54,886 nucleotides of DNA. Source: Melioribacteraceae bacterium (GTDB lineage: Bacteria; Bacteroidota; Ignavibacteria; Ignavibacteriales; Melioribacteraceae). The stretch is from assembly GCA_028280855.1 (NCBI GenBank), contig JANQLA010000474.1, positions 1 to 54,886 of the forward strand. Direction: 5' to 3'. The translations under genes were made by a program, and so were the position numbers. The number at the start of each line of letters is the position of its first letter. Positions within the stretch are counted from its first letter, which is position 1. Shown in pieces: positions 7,195-16,232 of the stretch. The notes under the pieces were generated by a model. That model saw only the letters and a program-made list of their open reading frames with translations, made no database searches and was not told the DNA's origin.

Positions 7195-8946
7195 ATGCAT
7201 CTCACAATTCCACGCTTATCATTTTTATGTATACTTTTTGTACTATGTTCAACAATGCTGGTTGCCCAATCTCGAAACGAATTTTTAGGTGAATGGAAAG
7301 GAAAACTAAATGCCGGCGGCGCTTTGCTAACAATTGTATTTAATGTTAATGTAGCGGATGGAAAGTTGGTTAGCACAATGGATAGTCCCGACCAGGGTGC
7401 ATATGGCATTAAGGTCGGTGGAACAGTTATCGATAAAGATAACATAACTTTTGTTGTGCCTTCAGTTGGCGGGCGATACGAAGGCAAACTTGACGAAAGT
7501 TGGGTAATAATAAAAGGCACTTGGAAGCAAGCCGGTCAGAGCTTCGATCTTAGTTTAAATAAGCAAGCTGCTAAAAGCGTCTCTCCTGACGAAATAGAAT
7601 TTGACGAAATTTATCAAGGCAAACTGAATGCCGGTGGTTATGACATTAGATTAGTTTTGAAGATTTATAAAAAAGATTCAGGCGAGCTTGCGGCTTTTAT
7701 AGATAGTCCCGATCAAGGAGCTGAAAATATTACAGTGTCAAGCATCTTAAAATCGGAAGATGAATTGTTCTTTGAAGTTAATCTAATTAAAGGTGCTTAC
7801 AAGGGTAAGTTTAAAGATGAGGAAACAGTTGAAGGAACCTGGGAGCAAGCGGGACAGACAATGGAGCTCAACTTTAAGCTGGTTGACGAAGTCGAGAAGT
7901 TGAAACGTCCGCAGACTCCTAAAAAACCATACCCTTACAAAGAGGAGGAAGTTAAGTTCGGAAATGACAAAGCCGGGATTGATTTATCAGGGACTTTTAC
8001 TTTACCAAATGGTAAAGGTCCCTTCCCAACGGTTGTGCTTGTTACCGGATCGGGCGCTCAGGACAGGGACGAAACAATTTTCGGGCATAAACCTTTTTGG
8101 GTAATAGCGGACTATTTAACCCGCAATGGAATAGCCGTGTTAAGATACGATGAAAGAGGAGTAGGTGAATCAGAGGGTAGTTTTGAAACGGCAACGACAA
8201 GGGATTTTGCGGATGACGCTAATGCAGCAGTGCATTACTTATCCGGCAGAAGGGAAGTTGATAGAAATAATATTGGAATTATCGGACACAGCGAAGGCGG
8301 ACTTGTTGCACCAATGGTAGCGGTAAATTCCGATGAGATGGATTTTATTGTTATGCTTGCGGGACCCGGTTTGCCCGGTAAAGATATTTTGTTAATGCAA
8401 ACCGAGCTAATTTCGAGAGTTGCCGTGGAATCTGAAGAAGATATTTCCAAAGCCACTAAGCTAAATAAAAAGATTTACGATATAATTGAAAAGGAACCGG
8501 ATAACGATGCGGCGTTAACAAAAATTAATGTTCTGCTCGACGAGTATTATGCTGAATTGCACGATTCCGTAAAATCTAACCCTACGCACTCAAAAGAAGC
8601 CATGCAGGCTAATCTGAAAAAAGTAATGTCGAAATGGTTTCGCTTTTTTATTTCGTATGACCCGCGCCCTGCATTGGAAAAAATTACAATACCGGTACTA
8701 GCGATAAATGGAGAAAAAGATTTGCAGGTTCCACCAAAAGAAAATCTTGAAGCTATTGACAGGGCATTGACTATTGCAGGAAATAAAAATTATAAAACAA
8801 TCGAACTGCCCGGCTTAAACCATTTGTTTCAAACCTCCGAAACAGGCGCAATTACTGAATATAGAAAACTTGAAGAAACTTTCTCTGAAGACGCAATGGA
8901 ACTCATGAAGGATTGGATAATGGAAGTAACAAAAAGAAAGGGATGA
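7195..8946 (+). CDS. Exported alpha/beta hydrolase with duplicated N-terminal beta domain
   Basis: 583 aa. Signal peptide 1-24 (ending MLVAQS) and good AAAGGAGAA ribosome site. Two homologous copies of an about 95-residue domain come first: copy 1 about 27-121 (GEWKGKLNAGG...SPDQGA...GTWKQAGQ) and copy 2 about 138-230 (YQGKLNAGG...SPDQGA...GTWEQAGQ). Residues about 245-583 are a serine hydrolase of the BAAT/dienelactone-hydrolase-like group: oxyanion 'VTGSGAQDRDE', nucleophile elbow GHSEGG with Ser366, then probable Asp509 (NGEKDLQVP) and His543 (LNHLF). Likely a periplasmic or outer-membrane esterase or acyl-peptidase-like enzyme; substrate unknown. The N-terminal repeats probably position substrate. 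The catalytic triad is intact. Confidence 0.85.
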   Translation: MHLTIPRLSFLCILFVLCSTMLVAQSRNEFLGEWKGKLNAGGALLTIVFNVNVADGKLVSTMDSPDQGAYGIKVGGTVIDKDNITFVVPSVGGRYEGKLDESWVIIKGTWKQAGQSFDLSLNKQAAKSVSPDEIEFDEIYQGKLNAGGYDIRLVLKIYKKDSGELAAFIDSPDQGAENITVSSILKSEDELFFEVNLIKGAYKGKFKDEETVEGTWEQAGQTMELNFKLVDEVEKLKRPQTPKKPYPYKEEEVKFGNDKAGIDLSGTFTLPNGKGPFPTVVLVTGSGAQDRDETIFGHKPFWVIADYLTRNGIAVLRYDERGVGESEGSFETATTRDFADDANAAVHYLSGRREVDRNNIGIIGHSEGGLVAPMVAVNSDEMDFIVMLAGPGLPGKDILLMQTELISRVAVESEEDISKATKLNKKIYDIIEKEPDNDAALTKINVLLDEYYAELHDSVKSNPTHSKEAMQANLKKVMSKWFRFFISYDPRPALEKITIPVLAINGEKDLQVPPKENLEAIDRALTIAGNKNYKTIELPGLNHLFQTSETGAITEYRKLEETFSEDAMELMKDWIMEVTKRKG

Positions 8947-9032
8947 TTCTATCGGACTGATTTCGTGTTATAAATATCAAAATATAAACAATCGGTCACT
9001 GATCATTATATAACTATGTTGACCCTGCTCAG

Positions 9033-9260
9033 CTACTTTTTCTTAAGAAAAGCTTCGATTTGTATATCGGCTTGTTTTAAAATTGCTCTCAACGTGCCTT
9101 CAGGCATATCACCGCTATGATTTGGAATTGTTATAAATCTATTTGTTTTATTGTTAAACCAGATTTCGTGGCTGCCTGATGCTTGTCTATAAAAAGTAAA
9201 TCCAAATCCTTTAAGCCTCTTAATAATGTCTCTATACTTGAAGCCGCTAAGTCGACCCAC
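9033..9260 (-). CDS. hicA: HicA-family mRNA interferase toxin
   Basis: 75 aa, GTG start at 9260 that directly abuts the antitoxin stop codon (no intervening base). Double-stranded-RNA-binding-like fold of the YcfA/HicA family: 'DIIKRLKGFGFTFYRQASGSHEIW' with the catalytic His31 in the G-S-H motif, then 'ITIPNHSGDMPEGTLRAILKQADI'. HicA cleaves mRNA and tmRNA independently of ribosomes. Length is typical and no residue is missing, so it looks active. Translation is coupled to the upstream hicB. The order antitoxin-then-toxin is the reverse of the E. coli hicAB order but common in other phyla. Confidence 0.88.
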   Translation of the reverse strand: MGRLSGFKYRDIIKRLKGFGFTFYRQASGSHEIWFNNKTNRFITIPNHSGDMPEGTLRAILKQADIQIEAFLKKK

Positions 9261-9488
9261 TTATATTCCTACGACAAGAGGGTAATCGAATGATTTTTCT
9301 ATTTGCTCAAGTGATTTGATGTTTTCAGCTTGTTGCGCTTCAATTATTTTTTTTGCAACATCTCTTGCTATCTCAATGGTTTCGGTTACGGTCCGCCCTT
9401 GTGCAATTAATCCCTGAACTTCATCAGAAGTTGCTAGGTAAACTCCCTCGGGTAACTTTTCAATTCGGATGTTTATTATCCTTTCCAT
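9261..9488 (-). CDS. hicB: HicB-family antitoxin (DUF1902-like)
   Basis: 75 aa from ATG 9488; the reading frame continues upstream to 9569 but the HicB fold begins at MERIINIRIEKLPEG. Partially degraded RNase-H-like fold: beta strands 'INIRIEKLPEGVYLATSDEVQGLIAQGRTV', then the helix 'TETIEIARDVAKKIIEA'. The 'G..A...........G.T..E....A' pattern is the HicB signature. It has no C-terminal HTH or MetJ/Arc DNA-binding domain, so it is the short class that neutralises HicA by binding. A weak inverted repeat TCCAA-N8-TTGGA lies just upstream (about 9497-9514) and might be regulatory. Forms an operon with hicA. Confidence 0.82.
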   Translation of the reverse strand: MERIINIRIEKLPEGVYLATSDEVQGLIAQGRTVTETIEIARDVAKKIIEAQQAENIKSLEQIEKSFDYPLVVGI

Positions 9489-9573
9489 AAGGCAATCCAA
9501 TTTTTGTGTTGGAATATAAAAAATAAAACAAGGTTTTTCACTGACATAATGCAAAGGAAATCCGATCATACAT

Positions 9574-10566
9574 TTATGCTGTCATCAAACCAAATTTTTT
9601 GTTGAGCCGATAACCGGTATAGATTCCAATGAATATGATAAGGAATCCCCTGATAAATAGCGCTACTTGTAAATTATCATCCCAAAATGAATCTATGGTT
9701 AGTGTGATTATGATTCCTGTAATTACAAAAATTAGCAATGTAATTAATACTCGCAGCACTCTTTTTGTTATTGCCCCCGAATCAGCTGGATATTTTTGAT
9801 AGCTGATTAAAACATAAGCAAGGTTTAACCCCAATAGAAAGCCGGCAAGTTCAACAGTCTCTGGGCCGACAAATGGCGCTGCAAATATTGGCAGACCGAA
9901 TAAATAAGCATAGATTAGTAATTGAGATGTACTAAAAGTGAGGTCAAATTTTACTTTCCCAATGAAAGCGTTGAGCCGCTCTTTTCGGAATATTATAAAA
10001 TAGAACAGAACCAGCATTATAAATCCCAATGCATATCCTGCAAGCACATCGGCAAAAAAATGACGCGCCAGGTACAAACGCGAAAGAGGAATTAATATTA
10101 TTAGTGATAAACAAATGAATTGCACCCACTTTTTACTAAATAGTATAGCAACGGAACCCCATAGAGCAACTGCTGTGCTGGTATGCCCCGAAGGCAATCC
10201 ATACGTATCCGGCTTAAGCATTCGATACTTCTCGATTACCTCTTGCGAGAGTCCACTCCAAAAGCTATCGGCTCTCATAGAAGTAAAAGTAGTACTTACG
10301 TTCTTTCCGAATGTATCCAAGTTTGAATCAACGAACCACGGGCGGGGCAGCGCAAAAAACTCCTTGAAAAATTGATTGATCAATCCCGTTACCATAAGTA
10401 TCTGCATCAGCAGAAAACCTTTGCGAAAGTTTACACCCGATGCAATTGCAATTAAAAACGCAAAGAAAAATTCTTCGTAACCAATGGCGGTTACAACTTT
10501 CATTGCAAACGTTAACGGCTCGCTTGAGAATGATTGTAGAAATATGTTTATGTTTGTTTGAAACAT
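9574..10566 (-). CDS. PAP2-family membrane phosphatase
   Basis: 330 aa with about eight membrane segments. The three PAP2 (type 2 phosphatidic acid phosphatase) motifs are intact: K68......R75-P76 (KEFFALPRP), PSGHT at 125-129, and S162-R163.....H169...D173 (SRLYLARHFFADVLAG). These form the phospho-histidine active site facing the outer side of the membrane; typical substrates are undecaprenyl pyrophosphate, phosphatidic acid or phosphatidylglycerophosphate. The extra C-terminal third (about residues 210-330) adds four hydrophobic helices not needed for catalysis, making it longer than the usual 190-240 residues. Probable role in lipid carrier or phospholipid recycling; exact substrate unclear. 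Confidence 0.88.
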   Translation of the reverse strand: MFQTNINIFLQSFSSEPLTFAMKVVTAIGYEEFFFAFLIAIASGVNFRKGFLLMQILMVTGLINQFFKEFFALPRPWFVDSNLDTFGKNVSTTFTSMRADSFWSGLSQEVIEKYRMLKPDTYGLPSGHTSTAVALWGSVAILFSKKWVQFICLSLIILIPLSRLYLARHFFADVLAGYALGFIMLVLFYFIIFRKERLNAFIGKVKFDLTFSTSQLLIYAYLFGLPIFAAPFVGPETVELAGFLLGLNLAYVLISYQKYPADSGAITKRVLRVLITLLIFVITGIIITLTIDSFWDDNLQVALFIRGFLIIFIGIYTGYRLNKKFGLMTA

Positions 10567-10767
10567 CGGCCTAATTTAGTTTCTTTACTTTAAAAATCCA
10601 TAGTGAGTCTAAAAGTTTCAAATGTGGAAATATTCCCCACAATTTGTGCGATGATTAGATAACCTAAACTCCGCAAGATATGCGGCAAATAGATTTTGGA
10701 AGTAGTTGATCGAAAATAATTATTCTAATTGGTTACAGACATAATTAAATATGAAGACTCAGTAAAA

Positions 10768-11463
10768 TTACTCTACCGCAAAATACTTCTCCAATTCGCT
10801 TAGAGTTTCTTTCGTGGTTGGTTCGTCCCTGATTATTTTACCACCCTCCAAAACAACTATTCGATTGCATACATCAACAACATGGTTTAAGTCGTGGCTG
10901 GAAATTAATATCGTAACACCTTTGCTGTTCAATTCTTTTATAACATTTTTTAACCGCATCACTGTAGAAGGATCAAGATTCGGAAACGGTTCATCCAATA
11001 TTATAATTTCCGGTTCGCTTAATAATGAACCGACAATACCAACCTTTTTCTGATTTCCCTTTGACAGATCGCGGATGTATTTCTTCTTACCGAGAACCTC
11101 ACCGTTAAATATCGTATCGTAATGCTTAAGCAGTTCTTCAATTTCCTTAGGAGATTTCTCATGCAGCTCTCCAATGAATTCAAAGTATTCCTCGGGGGTA
11201 AGGAAATCAATTAGAAAGCCTTCATCCAAATAAGCCGTAGTATATTTTTTCCAATGCTCCGATCCTTGAACACTATGCTCGTTGGAAGCAACTTCACCGG
11301 TTGTTGCTTCGATTAGGTCGAGTATCAAACTAAAGAGTGTGGTTTTACCGGCGCCGTTATTGCCCACTAAGCCGAAGCATTCTCCTTTATTGATCTCTAG
11401 TTGATCAACACTTAAGGCTGTCAATTTTCCATATACTTTTGATAAATTTTTTATCTCTATCAT
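10768..11463 (-). CDS. ABC transporter ATP-binding protein (partner of the DUF5687 exporter)
   Basis: 231 aa. Complete ABC ATPase: Walker A GNNGAGKT (34-41), Q-loop region, signature 'LSKGNQKK', Walker B 'IIILDEPFPNLDP', H-loop 'ISSHDL'. Last gene of the minus-strand cluster, 13 bases after the DUF5687 membrane protein; an ATPase next to DUF5687 is a recurring Bacteroidota pair, so these two should form the transporter. It is only moderately similar in motifs to the second ATPase (17553-18419), so they are not a recent duplicate. Substrate unknown; the 'drug/bacitracin-like' single-ATPase architecture is the likely class. The 201 bases downstream (10567-10767) show no gene or clear terminator. 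Confidence 0.9.
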   Translation of the reverse strand: MIEIKNLSKVYGKLTALSVDQLEINKGECFGLVGNNGAGKTTLFSLILDLIEATTGEVASNEHSVQGSEHWKKYTTAYLDEGFLIDFLTPEEYFEFIGELHEKSPKEIEELLKHYDTIFNGEVLGKKKYIRDLSKGNQKKVGIVGSLLSEPEIIILDEPFPNLDPSTVMRLKNVIKELNSKGVTILISSHDLNHVVDVCNRIVVLEGGKIIRDEPTTKETLSELEKYFAVE

Positions 11464-11476
11464 TATATCCTCTACT

Positions 11477-13342
11477 CTAAGTTATCCTGAAACCGGATGC
11501 AAGTTTGTATCTCTGTTTGTAAAAAAGTTTTAAAATATACTTCAGGAATTGTTTTTGAAATAATACACCAATTGCGCCTAAACCTCCCATAAACAAAAGT
11601 CCGGCATCAAATGAATTGCTTAATGCAAAAGGAATAATTATCCCTGTCGGCACGAATAGTACCGGTATTATTGCCAAGTACTGGCTTGATCCTTTACCTT
11701 GTGTGCTTATTATGCTCGCGCCTAAATCCATTCTTTTCCTGTTTAAAGTTGCAAGTATTAAAAGCACATATGAGTTTATACCAACATTGTAGAGAAACAA
11801 GCTTGTGTGAATTTTTATAAACTCAATTGAAATAACAGCATATGCCAGTGAGACGATATAAACCAGAGCTCCCGCTGCAAGCATCAATAAGAATTTGGTA
11901 TGAATATATTTGAACAGATCAATCCTTTTGCTGGAGATTAAATCGAAGAAACTGCTTTCCCATCCAAAAATAAATTGACCGTACCCCAGTACAAGCATCC
12001 CGGTAACTAAAATTCCCATATATACGAGCATAATCTTATAAAATCCAAACCCGCCTAATTCCCAGTGATTTGCCTTGATAACTAAGGTCGTATCTGAATT
12101 TATAGTGAGCTTCATATTCTCCATTCGTTCACCTTTATCCGAGAGCAATTGGTTTTTCCAGCTCCCAAGAGTGAATTTGTATTCTAATGAAGTGCCGTTT
12201 GCAAATCTTAATTTTCGTATCCATTCATTACCCTTCTTATGTAAAGCAACGCCATCGGCTTCCCAGTTGTTTAGTCCCTGGTGATTACCCGTAATAAATA
12301 CTGTGGCTTCGGGCGGTAACTCATCGCTTATAATTTTGAATTCAATTTCACTTGCGTCCTGCTCATAAGAAATATTTTCTTCGTATCGTTCGAGTCGCTC
12401 TTCCATCAAAGTATTTACCGGCGCATAATTCGACCTGGCTGTGTAGGAAGGATAAATAACCACTCCGATAAATATCATAGCCCCGGAGAAAATAAGCGTT
12501 GCCCGAGAACGCTTATGCCTTAACAGCAGCTTAAGTTCAAGCGCTGCATATAAGCCGATTTCACCGAAACGATTTAGAATTGAGTATTTACCTCCAATAA
12601 CATCAAATCTTTTCACGGACTGCTGAATTTTATCGAGTCGTAGTTGATTCTTTACCAATTGTAAATTGGAGTAATAAACTAATGTTGCTAGGTACCATAG
12701 TACTAATGGATATACAACGGATTGAGAGAATGATTTAAATAATGTAGATGAAACAGAAAGCGCATCAATAATTTCCAACTCAGTTAACGTAATCGGAGTA
12801 CCGAGTAATACCCCGGATAGAATAATATATTTAGCGGAAATAGAGCTCCCGCGCTTTAGCAATACCGTTAAGTAGCAATTAGTTAATATCAAAGCTAATG
12901 CCGAAAACAACCAATTAAAAAATGATATACCGTTTTCAAAATTAGAATAATTCTTAACCGCAAATGGAACAAGCAATATGACTGCAAGTAAATTAAAAAT
13001 GCTGAATATAGATTTTGTCAGAATAAAGTTGGCAGAACTAAGCTTATCTACAGGATGAATCAATAGAGGTTTGATAATCATCCCGTGATTCTTTTGGAAG
13101 ACCAATCGTAGAAGTAAATCAATAAACAAATAATAGATTATGTACTGATTAATAAATTCAACGGGATTTATTCCATGATGTGTTTCCTCGATAAATCTAT
13201 CAATAAATAAACTAATCGAAAGAAAGTTGAGCATCATCAGAAAGAACATAATGCCAAGAAAAATATTTGTTCCAAGGTTGCGTTTCCACAGTGTGGATCG
13301 AACCATTTGCTTGTAGTGTAGAGAAAATAACTTGCGCATCAT
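11477..13342 (-). CDS. DUF5687-family ABC membrane component with a CBM20-like extracytoplasmic insert
   Basis: 621 aa. N-terminal MMRKLFSLHYKQMVRSTLW, then many hydrophobic helices: about 6 before residue 300, about 6 after 430. Pattern and position next to an ATPase match DUF5687 ABC exporters of Bacteroidota. Between a helix ending near 300 and the helix starting near 432 there is a hydrophilic insert, about residues 325-427, that looks like a carbohydrate-binding module of family 20/AMPK type: 'ATVFITGNHQGLNNWEADG', then 'NEWIRKLRFANGTSLEYKFT', 'GSWKNQLLSDKGERMEN' and a final strand 'MKLTINSDTTLVI'. The GN..LNNW, W and EYKFT positions are the family's hallmark. The insert would face the periplasm or outside. 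The start uses the first of two tandem ATGs. Confidence 0.8.
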   Translation of the reverse strand: MMRKLFSLHYKQMVRSTLWKRNLGTNIFLGIMFFLMMLNFLSISLFIDRFIEETHHGINPVEFINQYIIYYLFIDLLLRLVFQKNHGMIIKPLLIHPVDKLSSANFILTKSIFSIFNLLAVILLVPFAVKNYSNFENGISFFNWLFSALALILTNCYLTVLLKRGSSISAKYIILSGVLLGTPITLTELEIIDALSVSSTLFKSFSQSVVYPLVLWYLATLVYYSNLQLVKNQLRLDKIQQSVKRFDVIGGKYSILNRFGEIGLYAALELKLLLRHKRSRATLIFSGAMIFIGVVIYPSYTARSNYAPVNTLMEERLERYEENISYEQDASEIEFKIISDELPPEATVFITGNHQGLNNWEADGVALHKKGNEWIRKLRFANGTSLEYKFTLGSWKNQLLSDKGERMENMKLTINSDTTLVIKANHWELGGFGFYKIMLVYMGILVTGMLVLGYGQFIFGWESSFFDLISSKRIDLFKYIHTKFLLMLAAGALVYIVSLAYAVISIEFIKIHTSLFLYNVGINSYVLLILATLNRKRMDLGASIISTQGKGSSQYLAIIPVLFVPTGIIIPFALSNSFDAGLLFMGGLGAIGVLFQKQFLKYILKLFYKQRYKLASGFRIT

Positions 13343-13351
13343 TTAATTATC

Positions 13352-14158
13352 CTATTGAATAAACATTTGCAATAACGGAAATTGCTGCGCCGCAAGGAAG
13401 AATAACAAACTGAATCCAATCCACAAGCCGAACACCGCGGCGAAATATTTACCGACAGTTTTCGACTTAAACATCTTTGCCATGCCAATACTGACAACCG
13501 AATAAAACCAAATAGTGAAGGGGTCAATCTTATTCAAGAGATATCCTGAAAGCGTTTTTATATCGGCATCAAAAAAGTAAGCCACGCTTGTAGCATTAAT
13601 AAGCTGATCAGTTGCCAGCGAATAAATTAGCATTAGTATTACCTGCAATGCTAATATAAAATAAGACAATCCATAAGCGCTCATGGCAGATGAGTAACTA
13701 CCCTCCCCTTTCAGCGCAAACCTTGCCAGCAGAAAAAGAATTCCGGCAACAATAAAAAACATTACAAATGTAATAACGAAAATTGCTATTGCGCTTGTGA
13801 CTGTACCGCTCTCAATCTGCTGCTCAATTTGCTCGCGAATACTCTCCATTTGTGCGTCTGCCTGCTCGCGTGTAATCTGACCTGCTTCAACAGCATTGTT
13901 CATGCTTACTTCTATACGCTCCATCTGCTTCAATATTGCCTGGTCTCTTATTACCGGGTTTTGCATTGTAAGATAACTCATTACTCCGGCCGCAATGATC
14001 AAAGTGAGTATAGGGAATAGCCAGTTGAGGAATGTTGGCTTTTCTTCCGCCAGTTGTGCAAACATCTTTGACGGTTCGGTAATTACGCCTGTCATTTTAT
14101 CGGTAAATGACTGCTTCTCCTCGTTCGTAATTTCTTGGTAAGTTGTTTCGGTATTCAT
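13352..14158 (-). CDS. Yip1-family integral membrane protein
   Basis: 268 aa. Hydrophilic N-terminus with 'FTDKMTGVITEPSKMFAQLAEEKPTFLNWLFPIL' (the Yip1 'P...F..i' entry), one helix, a long charged stretch (about 70-115, IRDQAILKQMERIEVSMNNA...) and then four more helices ('AIFVITFVMFFIVAGILFLLARFAL', 'SYFILALQVILMLIYSLA', 'FTIWFYSVVSIGMAKMF', 'YFAAVFGLWIGFSLLFFLA'). The 'LAEEKPT' and 'GSYSSAMSAYGLSYF' segments are typical of bacterial YIP1. Function of bacterial Yip1 proteins is not established; they often sit inside export operons. Nine bases before the DUF5687 gene, same transcript. RBS GGGGGGAT (reverse strand) is strong. Confidence 0.72.
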   Translation of the reverse strand: MNTETTYQEITNEEKQSFTDKMTGVITEPSKMFAQLAEEKPTFLNWLFPILTLIIAAGVMSYLTMQNPVIRDQAILKQMERIEVSMNNAVEAGQITREQADAQMESIREQIEQQIESGTVTSAIAIFVITFVMFFIVAGILFLLARFALKGEGSYSSAMSAYGLSYFILALQVILMLIYSLATDQLINATSVAYFFDADIKTLSGYLLNKIDPFTIWFYSVVSIGMAKMFKSKTVGKYFAAVFGLWIGFSLLFFLAAQQFPLLQMFIQ

Positions 14159-14180
14159 AAATCCCCCCGAATTATGTTTG

Positions 14181-14897
14181 TTATGTAATGTCGCCTGTTT
14201 TTACTTTTATGTTTGTTCTAAGTCCAAATTCACTGTGAAGGTAAGATGATCTAATTGGGTACAAATAGTAATTAAGATATATAAAAGCCAAAGCCATAAT
14301 GTTTGTTGCAATAATCCATGGTATAGTAAACAGGTTTCCGCGTATGCTATCCTGTAAGCTTTCAAGTGACGAAAATGTAGTAGATGTTGACAAATAGACA
14401 ACGATTACAACAGTGAACGTAAACAAGTAATAGAATGCGTAAGCGAGTCGTTTTTTAATTTTGCTTGGTTTTATAAAAATGAAATCATGCCAGATATAAA
14501 CAAATGAATTAACCATGAGCGCTAATCCGTTCAAGAAAAGAATGCTTTTTAGTGTTTTAATAGTAAAGTAGGAATTTAATAACAACGTAAGCGCAACAAT
14601 TGTAACGAAAACTAACCACAAAACAATTCCCGGCATTATGCGAGCTACCGCAATGCTTTTCATTCTAAGGGGAAGTGAAGCATGAACGCGTTCAAGGTTA
14701 TCTTTATTGAAAATATAATATCCCCACCTGGCAAAGAAAAACATCCAAAATGCGATTGAGAAAGTTGAATACCTGATGGATTCCAGTTCAATTCTGCCGC
14801 TCGCTATATATGCGAGCATAAAGATCGAACAAAATATCAGTCCAAATATTATATACTTTTTATTGTAGCTTAACTCAGCTTTTACCAGTTGAAACAT
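14181..14897 (-). CDS. ABC-2-like membrane protein, fifth of five paralogs
   Basis: 238 aa, about six transmembrane helices. Starts 'MFQLVKAELSYNKKY' (array motif K.E[LF].Y) and after two helices has the loop 'NLERVHASLPLRMKSIAVAR' around residues 67-86, with the LP dipeptide at 75-76. These two marks are shared by all five members 14181-17541, pointing to duplication followed by strong divergence. It is the longest member, with an extra 'KPSKIKKRLAYAFYYLF' loop. Twenty bases behind the previous gene in the same operon. Likely half of an ABC export channel served by the ATPase at 17553; substrate unknown. Confidence 0.78.
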   Translation of the reverse strand: MFQLVKAELSYNKKYIIFGLIFCSIFMLAYIASGRIELESIRYSTFSIAFWMFFFARWGYYIFNKDNLERVHASLPLRMKSIAVARIMPGIVLWLVFVTIVALTLLLNSYFTIKTLKSILFLNGLALMVNSFVYIWHDFIFIKPSKIKKRLAYAFYYLFTFTVVIVVYLSTSTTFSSLESLQDSIRGNLFTIPWIIATNIMALAFIYLNYYLYPIRSSYLHSEFGLRTNIKVKTGDIT

Positions 14898-14917
14898 TTT
14901 ATACCATGTTGGTTGTA

Positions 14918-15547
14918 TTAGTCGATTAAAGATTCTCTATAATTAAATGTGTATGTAGAAATTTTGGATAATACAACGCCAGCTATCCAGATGAATATTA
15001 ACGAGCTAATCCCGGATGAATAAGAGTTTGAAAATGACGCCTCCACTGAATGACTTAAGAGTATCATCAGCAAAAGGCAAAGGCTTACAGCTATTATATT
15101 GAATACAAGTTTACCGTTGCTGCTTCTAAACAGTGAGAAAGAATCGCTGAAAAAATAGTACAGATGACCAATCATAATTATCAAGCCATGCATCATTGTT
15201 AATTCGTAAATACTATCACGCCATTCTCCGCCAACGCCACTAACAAGTAAATGTGCAATTAAGCCAGTTAAGTAGATTGTTATAACGGGTAAATAAATGA
15301 ATAGGGAACGAGTCCGTGCAAGTAGTTTCCGGCTTGCCGGGTAAACGATTTCTCTAAAGCTTCGTTTCTCTTTTCCCCGTGCCCCCAATAGCTGACCGAA
15401 TATCGCCAGGCTTAAAATATACGAAGTACCGTTTATAATGTTTTCTGATCCGAAGATAAGTAGTGCAGCCATTGCAGCTACCGGCAATAAAGTTGGCAGC
15501 ATGTTAAAGCGGAGGTATTGAAGTTCATATTTTAGTATCGTAAACAT
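14918..15547 (-). CDS. ABC-2-like membrane protein, fourth of five paralogs
   Basis: 209 aa, six predicted helices. N-terminal 'MFTILKYELQYLRF' carries the KYE[LF].Y motif exactly. The shared cytoplasmic loop here is 'GKEKRSFREIVYPASRKLLARTR': the conserved LP is changed to YP (69-70) but the spacing to the downstream Arg is kept. The helix between residues about 15 and 33 and the next one around 43 to 55 are close together, so the first loop is shorter than in its sisters. Seven bases after the third paralog. No catalytic motif. Same inferred role: membrane subunit of the YtrB-like ABC exporter. Confidence 0.78.
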   Translation of the reverse strand: MFTILKYELQYLRFNMLPTLLPVAAMAALLIFGSENIINGTSYILSLAIFGQLLGARGKEKRSFREIVYPASRKLLARTRSLFIYLPVITIYLTGLIAHLLVSGVGGEWRDSIYELTMMHGLIIMIGHLYYFFSDSFSLFRSSNGKLVFNIIAVSLCLLLMILLSHSVEASFSNSYSSGISSLIFIWIAGVVLSKISTYTFNYRESLID

Positions 15548-15554
15548 AGAATCC

Positions 15555-16229
15555 CTAAGAGAGAAATGAGTTTCGTTTTTTATATGTTATCAATAAACCA
15601 GGCAATAACAAAAACGCCATAACAAAGAAAATTAGTTTAGAGTACAAGAATGTAGAGCGTGCCCAATTCACTGGAACGGAATCATACAGAAAGGGTAATA
15701 AAATTAGTATTATTAGTAATGTTAATCCGATTATTACAACGGCAATAAAGAAGATGGGGATAATTTTCGAAAAAAAATTTTTGAATGATTTCGCAATCCA
15801 AATATCCCTTCCCATTACCGTGGCAATAAACAATGCAAAGAAAAGTCCTGTTTGCCCGATAAGCGTTGAAGATTCATCCTTCCAATTAGGCAATAGAATA
15901 AGGTGGATTACTATCATATATGTAACCAATAGCAACATTGGAATGCCGTAAGTAGCCGCACGAAGTTTTGCCATAACATTTTGCGATATTGGCAACAACG
16001 CGTAAATACGATTCCTATTTTCTTTAATTCTCTGCATCCACATAGAAATAAGCAGCATTGAGAGAAACATCGTATATATTGCCCCCCAATAATCAATTTC
16101 GAAAAACGGGCCGGTAAGAATGTGGTAATCAAAAATAGACAAGACTGTATACACCACAAGCAATCCTGCAAGTGAAAGCCAGTAAGGACTCGTGTAATCG
16201 AATTCGTATTTTAGCAATAGTTTGTTCAT
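15555..16229 (-). CDS. ABC-2-like membrane protein, third of five paralogs
   Basis: 224 aa, six helices. N-terminus 'MNKLLLKYEFDYTSPY' has the KYEF.Y form; loop 'IKENRNRIYALLPISQNVMAKLR' with LP at 79-80. Three bases separate its start from the second paralog's stop, implying translational coupling. Helix pattern: about 17-34, 52-66 (end at WMQR), 93-110, 127-141, 154-178 and 196-213. Nothing suggests an enzyme. Family: resembles PF13346-type ABC-2 half permeases, which I judge by layout rather than by a search. Confidence 0.78.
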   Translation of the reverse strand: MNKLLLKYEFDYTSPYWLSLAGLLVVYTVLSIFDYHILTGPFFEIDYWGAIYTMFLSMLLISMWMQRIKENRNRIYALLPISQNVMAKLRAATYGIPMLLLVTYMIVIHLILLPNWKDESSTLIGQTGLFFALFIATVMGRDIWIAKSFKNFFSKIIPIFFIAVVIIGLTLLIILILLPFLYDSVPVNWARSTFLYSKLIFFVMAFLLLPGLLITYKKRNSFLS

Positions 16230-16232
16230 CTC

